In this document: positions 59,505 to 64,000 of the stretch, in pieces
Position numbering within the stretch: the first letter of the stretch is position 1
How the letters are laid out: each line of letters starts with the position of its first letter
Assembly: GCF_014192395.1 (NCBI RefSeq)
Contig: NZ_JACHXW010000023.1
Location: forward strand, 60,128-124,127
Reading direction: 5' to 3'
Length of the DNA: 64,000 bases
From: Paenibacillus endophyticus
GTDB lineage: Bacteria > Bacillota > Bacilli > Paenibacillales > Paenibacillaceae
The notes under the pieces: generated by a model
The model's database searches: none
What the model saw: only the letters and a program-made list of their open reading frames with translations
Told to the model about the DNA's origin: nothing
Made by a program: the position numbers and the translations under genes

Positions 59505-60038
59505 ATGGTGATAATCAAAGCGGAGATAATAAATCAGCCTCAATCAGGAGAATGCAAGGAGAGGATTTATGATATTTCCAGCCCCTGGAATTCCTAAAAC
59601 TGGACTTGGATTAAATTCACTAACGATGATTTAACCGAATGGTGTGGAAACTTTAGAGGATTTCCACGAGATGTTTCAGTATCAATAAAGTATAATTCCG
59701 TACTTGTTCTAACTTCAGATTATTTATATAGACTTGACAGTGACAGTGAAAAGTTAGTTGAATATGAATCCCAGCCTCAATATCAAAATCTAACAGTAAC
59801 CACATTAGGGGTTTTCATTTTAGCTGATTATTATAATATCGAAATCATTAAATCAACATTAGAAGATAAAATTTCAGTAGATAGTCCGGTAAAAATGGAT
59901 ATAATTAAATTCCATGGTTGGTCTAACAATAAATTAGCAATAACATGTGATGAATTTTTGAACTGGGACAACCATGTGGAGTTAGAACTTGATGGGGAAA
60001 CATTTGAAATAACTCTAAAGGACTCCAATAAGTTTTAA
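59505..60038 (+). pseudogene. Cassette gene with internal stop, unknown protein
   Basis: ATG 59505 after ATGGAGG opens a 177-codon frame ending at 60038, with one in-frame TAA at 59595-59597 (after residue 30, ...YDISSPWNS-stop-NWTWIKFTNDD...). The rest (LTEWCGNFRGFPRDV..., LGVFILADYYNIEII, ITCDEFLNWDNHVELELDGE) reads like an intact small soluble protein, widespread in Bacilli but of unknown function. Single nonsense mutation in an otherwise sound gene. Confidence 0.78.
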
Positions 60039-60070
60039 CTGAAGGCAACTTCCCAAAAATGTGCCGTTTA

Positions 60071-60165
60071 TTGAACTAACGGAGAACGATAGCATCATAA
60101 TCATCAGGACGAGGCTGCCGGAATAAATCGGCAGCCTCGTTGAGCTAACGGGCAGGATACTTTCA
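60071..60165 (+). repeat. attC-like site 6 (complete, 95 bp)
   Basis: Left core TTGAACTAAC, spacer GGAGAAC, GATAGCATCA (60071-60097). Perfect 12-bp hairpin ACGAGGCTGCCG / CGGCAGCCTCGT (60109-60140). Right core TTGAGCTAAC, spacer GGGCAG, GATACTTTCA (60140-60165). Confidence 0.85.
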
Positions 60166-60213
60166 ATATGTGCTAATATGGATGGTAGCGTTACGTACTG
60201 GGGGATTTAATCC

Positions 60214-60654
60214 ATGACTAATATAAACTTTCTGGAGACAAGATTAGCCAGCAGGTATGGAGAAGATGTTTCAAAAGAAGAAAACAACACAGTATTTGCT
60301 GACTTAGTCATTGATTCGGTATCCTTATTTCAAAGGCTGAAAGAGTACGACTTCATACCAGCCTTTGGTTGGGGTAATGATGAGCATCAACAGCTTATAA
60401 CTGATTACTTCTTATTTAAATATCCCTTTGAACTTAAGTATCATAGGTATCCAATCTTGATTTGTCCGCAGTGCGGTGATTTAGAATGCGGTTATATTTC
60501 TGTAGCTATTGATAAAGAGTCAGATATTGTTGAGTGGAGTAACTTTTACTTAGAACATAATAACCAACCACTCGATATTGGACCTTTCCACTTTAAATGG
60601 GATAACTACAAATCAGCAATTGAGAAAGCTTATGAAATCGGTCGATTACGCTAA
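60214..60654 (+). CDS. Unknown protein with CPQCGD motif (cassette 5)
   Basis: 146 aa, soluble. Contains CPQCGDLECGYISVAIDKESD, a short cysteine motif that may bind metal; the protein type is common in Bacilli with no known role. ATG 60214 after GGGGG. Stop codon TAA is part of the attC-like core (RLR-stop from TTACGCTAAC). AT-rich. Confidence 0.75.
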   Translation: MTNINFLETRLASRYGEDVSKEENNTVFADLVIDSVSLFQRLKEYDFIPAFGWGNDEHQQLITDYFLFKYPFELKYHRYPILICPQCGDLECGYISVAIDKESDIVEWSNFYLEHNNQPLDIGPFHFKWDNYKSAIEKAYEIGRLR

Positions 60655-60671
60655 CGGGCAGATTAACGGAG
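60646..60671 (+). repeat. attC-like site 7 (right-type core only)
   Basis: TTACGCTAAC, 6-bp spacer GGGCAG, ATTAACGGAG, directly at the gene stop. No left core or hairpin is present, so this looks like a site with its left half deleted. Confidence 0.7.
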
Positions 60672-60758
60672 AGATAAGGTCGAATATAATGAGTACAAAA
60701 GCACGTACTCCTAGTGTAAAATTATAGTAAGTTTTTTTAGATTAAGGGGTGCGATAAA

Positions 60759-61352
60759 TTGACTCAGATTATCTTTATTAGACATGGTATGACCGATTGG
60801 AATTATCAGAGAAGAGCCCAAGGTCAAAGTGACATTCCCTTAAACGAAGAAGGGAGAAACCAAGCTCGCCAACTGGCATCCCGTCTGAAGGAAGATATGT
60901 GGGATCTAATCTTTTCTAGTGATCTTTCAAGAGCAAGCGAAACTGCGAGTATTGTTGCAGAATCAATAGGTTTAGTTGTCCAGACTGACAGGCGTTTAAG
61001 AGAGATGCATAAAGGTGTGACGGAAGGTACTACACTTGAGGAGCGCATTAGTAAATGGGGAGAACAATGGGAGAGCCTTTCTCTAGGGATAGAAAAAGAC
61101 GAATCAATAATTCAAAGAGGGTCATCATTTGTTTCGGAATTACTAAGAAATTACAGTGATAAACGAATATTAGTTGTAAGTCATGGGGCGCTGATAGGAC
61201 TAACTATAAAATATTTCATTCCGGATATTAATATTGATATTCACTTTGGAAATACCTCAATTACAAAACTAAATTTCATAAACGATGAATGGGAGTGCAA
61301 TCTTATAAATTGCACAAGTCACATAGAAGATTACGCTAACGGGATACTATAG
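60759..61352 (+). CDS. Histidine phosphatase family protein (cassette 6)
   Basis: 197 aa, phosphoglycerate-mutase fold. Catalytic RHG motif IFIRHGMTDWN (His nucleophile), SDLSRASETA (Arg), Glu in LREMHKGVTEG, second His in VVSHGALIG. Cytoplasmic phosphatase, substrate unknown. TTG start after AGGGGTG. Its last seven residues (DYANGIL) and stop come from the left core of site 8. Confidence 0.9.
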   Translation: MTQIIFIRHGMTDWNYQRRAQGQSDIPLNEEGRNQARQLASRLKEDMWDLIFSSDLSRASETASIVAESIGLVVQTDRRLREMHKGVTEGTTLEERISKWGEQWESLSLGIEKDESIIQRGSSFVSELLRNYSDKRILVVSHGALIGLTIKYFIPDINIDIHFGNTSITKLNFINDEWECNLINCTSHIEDYANGIL

Positions 61353-61425
61353 CATCATAAAAACCAGGACGAGGCTGCCGGCATAAATCGGCTGCCTCGT
61401 TGAGCTAACGGGCAGTATACAACAA
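61331..61425 (+). repeat. attC-like site 8 (complete, 95 bp)
   Basis: Left core TTACGCTAAC, spacer GGGATAC, TATAGCATCA (61331-61357). Hairpin ACGAGGCTGCCG / CGGCTGCCTCGT, one mismatch (61369-61400). Right core TTGAGCTAAC, spacer GGGCAG, TATACAACAA (61400-61425). Nearly identical to site 6 outside the core ends. Confidence 0.85.
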
Positions 61426-61540
61426 TAGGAAAGTAGTGGTATCCTTTGGGATATTAGTGATAGGTAGAATAGTTAAATTGAAATAATATAGCAGTTTAAA
61501 TGAATTTATAATCGTTTTCATTATAAGCAAGTGACAAACT

Positions 61541-62353
61541 ATGATTAAAGGGGGAATCAATATTAAGGATTCAATAACAAACTTTTATGACGAACTCTCG
61601 GTTGAGTATCATCTCATTTTCGACGATTGGTATCAAACTTTATCGCAACAAGGTCAAATTCTGGATGAGTTTATTCGTTCCCCTCGTGTTCATTTCGAAC
61701 TCAAATCAAAAACACTTTTGGACGCTTCGTGCGGGATCGGAACACAAGCCATTGGGTTGGCTCGACTTGGTTATGATGTAACTGCAACCGATATTAGCCC
61801 GCAATCCGTTGCCCGTGGTGCAAAAGAAGCGGAAAAGGCAGGAGTAACTATCAATTTTGGTGTAGCAGATTTTCGTACTTTGCAGGATGACGTTGAAGGA
61901 GAGTTTTCAATTGTATTATCAGCTGACAATGCAATTCCCCATCTGCTAACCGATGAGGATCTAGCAGCGGCTTGCCGTAATATGCATGCGAAGCTATCTG
62001 AAGGCGGTTTACTGTTAATTACCATTAGGGACTATGACCATCACGTACAACTAAAGGAGCATGCTACCACGCCACGCGTGCTCGATGATGGCAAACGTGT
62101 CGTTTTTCAGGTGTGGGATTGGTCGAATGATGATAGAATTTACACGGTAAATCATTTCATCTTGATTGAATGTGAGGGGAAATGGAATACAAGTGTTCAA
62201 CGAACAAATTACAGGGCTCTGCTCAGAGATGAATTCAGTCAGATATTAAGTGCCGCCGGTTTTGACAACATTGATTGGCACATGCCAGCAGATTCGGGCT
62301 ATTATCAACCGATTGTTACCGCCAAAAAAGGGAAACTGAAGACTGTTCGCTGA
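61541..62353 (+). CDS. Class I SAM-dependent methyltransferase (cassette 7)
   Basis: 270 aa. Motif I LLDASCGIGTQAIGLARLGYDV binds SAM; VTATDISPQSV is the acidic loop; FSIVLSADNAIPHLL and GGLLLITIRDYD follow. Small-molecule or rRNA methyltransferase of the Methyltransf_25 type; substrate unknown. ATG 61541 precedes an AAAGGGGG, so the true start may be a later ATT/ATA near 61562. Stop TGA is inside the core of site 9 (TTCGCTGAAC). Confidence 0.88.
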   Translation: MIKGGINIKDSITNFYDELSVEYHLIFDDWYQTLSQQGQILDEFIRSPRVHFELKSKTLLDASCGIGTQAIGLARLGYDVTATDISPQSVARGAKEAEKAGVTINFGVADFRTLQDDVEGEFSIVLSADNAIPHLLTDEDLAAACRNMHAKLSEGGLLLITIRDYDHHVQLKEHATTPRVLDDGKRVVFQVWDWSNDDRIYTVNHFILIECEGKWNTSVQRTNYRALLRDEFSQILSAAGFDNIDWHMPADSGYYQPIVTAKKGKLKTVR

Positions 62354-62394
62354 ACGGGCACAATAGTGAAGGAGCTTACCTCGCGGCAGCTCCT
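62346..62394 (+). repeat. attC-like site 9 (core + hairpin, right core missing)
   Basis: Core TTCGCTGAAC, GGGCAC, AATAGTGAAG (62346-62371), then hairpin AGGAGCT / AGCTCCT (62370-62394), similar to the GGAGC hairpin of site 10. No right core after it. Confidence 0.6.
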
Positions 62395-62665
62395 AGATTT
62401 TTGTTACTACGGTTCAAAAAGTTGCTCCTCGTCCCTTTCAACCATCGCTGCCGATTTGGGTTGGCGTGGACGTAACACCCGAGAGTTCCGCAAGAGCAGG
62501 AAGATTTTGGTATGATTTGGCACTTGGAAATCTTGGGGGCGTCCCACTCTGAGTTAAATGGCACCGGTGGTTCGTCGAGGACTCAGGAAAAATAATTAAA
62601 GAAACAATTTCAGGTTTTAAGAGATCGAGAGTCACTTGAAGTAGTGGCTTTTTCTTACATTGGCA
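62395..62665. other. Cassette interval without a recognisable gene
   Basis: 270 bp between sites 9 and 10. The only long frames are weak. One plus-strand stretch near 62560-62630 (KIIKETISGFKRSR) looks like the end of a decayed gene. Otherwise nothing recognised. Confidence 0.4.
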
Positions 62666-62760
62666 TTGATCTAACGGGACACGATAGTTGAACATACAAG
62701 GAGCAGTTTGCTGCGGCAGCTGCTCCTTTTTTTATTAAGCTAACAGGCAGATTAGTTACA
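62666..62760 (+). repeat. attC-like site 10 (complete, 95 bp)
   Basis: Left core TTGATCTAAC, spacer GGGACAC, GATAGTTGAA (62666-62692). Hairpin AAGGAGCAG / CTGCTCCTT with T7 (62698-62735), also a fair terminator. Right core TTAAGCTAAC, spacer AGGCAG, ATTAGTTACA (62735-62760). Confidence 0.85.
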
Positions 62761-62774
62761 ATTAAAGCATGAAA

Positions 62775-62797
62775 AAAGGCGCTAATGTAGCGCCTTT
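62775..62797 (-). terminator. Terminator of the minus-strand exported protein
   Basis: AAAGGCGCT / AGCGCCTTT, 5-base loop; T tract on the minus strand. Confidence 0.85.
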
Positions 62798-62801
62798 ATC
62801 G

Positions 62802-63563
62802 TTATCGTTCTTTTGCTTTTTGTATTTGTTTTAACCAAAAATCTGGTGATTCGTAGACAATGAGTGAGTAATCAAGCTCATGTCCAAGGGGAGTTGCTAA
62901 TTGAATAAGCAACAATTTCCTTAAATCGGAAGGATGTAAATCACCTGTTTTAACGGTCAAGACTTGAACTCCATTTCGTTCGGGAGTACCCACGACAATT
63001 ACTTGGTTTCCTATTGTATATACATCAGTGACAGTCGTTTGGAAAACAACGATATACAAATCAAGATCAGTTTTGTTTTGAAACATGGGGAAATCAATGC
63101 TAACGTTTTGTTTGAAATTTAACTCGCCAGATATTCCAATGTCATAAGTGGTAAATAGCCGATGGAGTGCATAATGTATTCGATTAGGAACATAACTCCA
63201 TCTGCCTCCCCAATATGTGCTATGCCAATGTTCTTCATATACGGGTCTTTTATAGTTAGGGTCATTCTTTATAACGTTGAAGGGAATTTTTGTTCCATTA
63301 TCCATTATCTCAGGAATAGGAATGGTGTCGGATGGATAGTATTTTTCGGTTTCTACTTCCTCTGGTGATTTAATAATTGAAATCGGTTCAGGTGGCTCAA
63401 GCTGGTTCAAACGTTTTTCTAGCTCTTCAACCCGTTTATTTACCTCTTTGGAGTCACTTGCATGGGAATTCGGCAATCCTTGTGCATAAGAACTTGAGAA
63501 GAACACGGAGGAAGCTAATAATATAGATATGCTTAAAACATAACCATTTCTTACTTTTGACAT
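62802..63563 (-). CDS. Exported protein with coiled coil, unknown (cassette 9, reversed)
   Basis: 253 aa from ATG 63563, 7 bp after GAGGTG (the frame extends to 63596 upstream). Signal peptide VRNGYVLSISILLASSVFFS..., then a coiled coil EVNKRVEELEKRLNQLE and a Tyr/Asn-rich beta domain. Unknown function. It is in opposite orientation to most of the array and has its own terminator, so it must carry its own promoter, as some integron cassettes do. Confidence 0.75.
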   Translation of the reverse strand: MSKVRNGYVLSISILLASSVFFSSSYAQGLPNSHASDSKEVNKRVEELEKRLNQLEPPEPISIIKSPEEVETEKYYPSDTIPIPEIMDNGTKIPFNVIKNDPNYKRPVYEEHWHSTYWGGRWSYVPNRIHYALHRLFTTYDIGISGELNFKQNVSIDFPMFQNKTDLDLYIVVFQTTVTDVYTIGNQVIVVGTPERNGVQVLTVKTGDLHPSDLRKLLLIQLATPLGHELDYSLIVYESPDFWLKQIQKAKER

Positions 63564-63621
63564 TTTCAACACCTCATAGTTATGTTGATACTTCACAAGA
63601 AATTTTATGTAAGGAATTTCC

Positions 63622-63706
63622 TTGAACTAACGGGATACGATAGTTGAACACCGAAAGGGCTGCAGCGTGGTAGCCCTTCGTTACGCTAACGGGCAGGATA
63701 GCGGAA
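63622..63706 (+). repeat. attC-like site 11 (complete, 85 bp)
   Basis: Left core TTGAACTAAC, spacer GGGATAC, GATAGTTGAA (63622-63648). Hairpin CGAAAGGGCT / AGCCCTTCG with a bulged A (63652-63680). Right core TTACGCTAAC, spacer GGGCAG, GATAGCGGAA (63681-63706). Confidence 0.85.
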
Positions 63707-63801
63707 TCAATTCACGAATACCTTCGGTATGGCGAATTACGAAGTTCATAAAAAAGACGTTATCTGACATACTCGAAGGTCGAATTTGGAGGTGAACTTT
63801 T

Positions 63802-64000
63802 ATGGTGGTAGAAGAATTTGAATTAGTTCATCATGAGGAAGGAACATATTTCCTTAGAGTAAATAAAAAAATAATTGCAGATTACTTCTATAACTTAGAA
63901 GCTGGGTTTGGAAGTTTAATACAAATTGACGTTTGTAGTCATTGTTATTATCCTGGGTGTTCAGACTTTGGGTTTATAGAAGTTATTGATTTTAATAAAT
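63802..64000 (+). CDS. Unknown protein with CSHCYYPGC motif (cassette 10), 3' partial
   Basis: ATG 63802 after TTGGAGGTG; 66 codons are visible before the window ends (MVVEEFELVHHEEGTYFL...IDVCSHCYYPGCSDFGFIEV). A four-Cys/His cluster may bind metal. Faintly like the CPQCGD protein of cassette 5 (Cys pair, then acidic stretch). The array therefore continues to the right. Confidence 0.7.
   Translation, partial: MVVEEFELVHHEEGTYFLRVNKKIIADYFYNLEAGFGSLIQIDVCSHCYYPGCSDFGFIEVIDFNK

Larger units (their letters stand above)
55589..64000 (+). mobile_element. Integron-like array of small-gene cassettes separated by attC-like sites
   Basis: From 55589 to beyond the window, short AT-rich units of about 0.4-1 kb alternate with a recurrent element (sites listed separately). 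The complete element is left core, hairpin, right core; sites 2, 3, 5, 6, 8 and 10 are 95-98 bp, site 11 is 85 bp. Consensus right core: TTGAGCTAAC, 6-bp spacer GGGCAG, GATAGCTTAA. Consensus left core: TTGAACTAAC, 7-bp spacer GGGATAC, GATAGTTGAA. Each core is a dyad, as for tyrosine-recombinase sites, and left and right cores can pair in single-stranded DNA, as in attC. Most genes are plus-strand, with one or more minus-strand exceptions, and abut the sites. No integrase is in view. Mobility is inferred. Confidence 0.6.

Noticed and set aside
62438..62695. 85-codon minus-strand frame in the empty cassette
   Set aside because: Crosses site 10's left core and lacks any protein signature.
55589..63706. 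CRISPR array or simple terminators as explanation of the repeats
   Set aside because: Intervals are 0.4-1 kb and carry genes, so not CRISPR. Most hairpins lack a T tract, and the flanking paired cores are conserved independently of them, so terminators alone do not explain them.
55619..63706. Classical attC sites of known integron classes
   Set aside because: Architecture fits, but cores do not match GTTRRRY/RYYYAAC; I therefore call them attC-like only.

Overview
The window is a piece of a Paenibacillus-like (Paenibacillaceae, spore-forming Firmicute) chromosome. Evidence is a GerA-type germination operon, a KinB-like sporulation kinase, YesM/YesN plus LplB-type sugar ABC systems, strong AGGAGG ribosome sites with many TTG/GTG starts, a T-box before thrS, and core genes for uridine kinase, HflX and pyruvate kinase. 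No rRNA, tRNA or CRISPR was seen.

Layout. 1-10.8 kb: a carbohydrate-utilisation locus. A two-component system (YesN/YesM type) precedes two ABC permeases and a lipoprotein binding protein, then a NodB-fold protein, a GH88 unsaturated-uronyl hydrolase and a GH43 enzyme; together they suggest import and trimming of a lyase-cleaved uronic-acid polysaccharide. 11-20 kb: accessory genes (Fic protein, overlapping NADAR and PARG-like ADP-ribose genes, a 995-aa secreted protein built of three ~310-aa repeats, a restriction-associated-type protein). 20-28.6 kb: udk, three small exported proteins sharing a W-[YF] motif with a type I signal peptidase, then a NarL-type regulator, a sensor kinase, a receiver-only regulator and a degenerate HD-GYP protein. 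28.7-40.6 kb: hflX, a SNF2 helicase with partner, a sporulation-type kinase and a gerAB-AA-AC operon whose gerAB carries a frameshift. 40.8-55.1 kb: mixed chromosomal genes, a MerR/MFS pair, a MarR/oxidoreductase pair, a ParA-like remnant, a divergent pyruvate kinase, an AraC regulator, and T-box/thrS.

55.6-64 kb is the standout. The DNA becomes AT-rich and breaks into ~0.4-1 kb units, most holding one small gene, separated by a recurrent structured element (seven complete or near-complete copies, five of them about 95-98 bp, plus partial copies). Each complete element is a left core, a variable hairpin, and a right core. Each core is a quasi-palindrome of two ~10-bp arms. The arms are separated by 7 bp in left cores and 6 bp in right cores. 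Several genes end inside a core, which supplies their stop codon. This is the architecture of integron attC sites, but the cores do not match the canonical attC consensus and no integrase lies in the window. The array runs off the right edge. Cargo includes a SUKH-family protein, a histidine phosphatase, a methyltransferase, small membrane proteins and unknown proteins. I regard this as a candidate undescribed integron-like cassette system; function and mobility are inferred, not shown.
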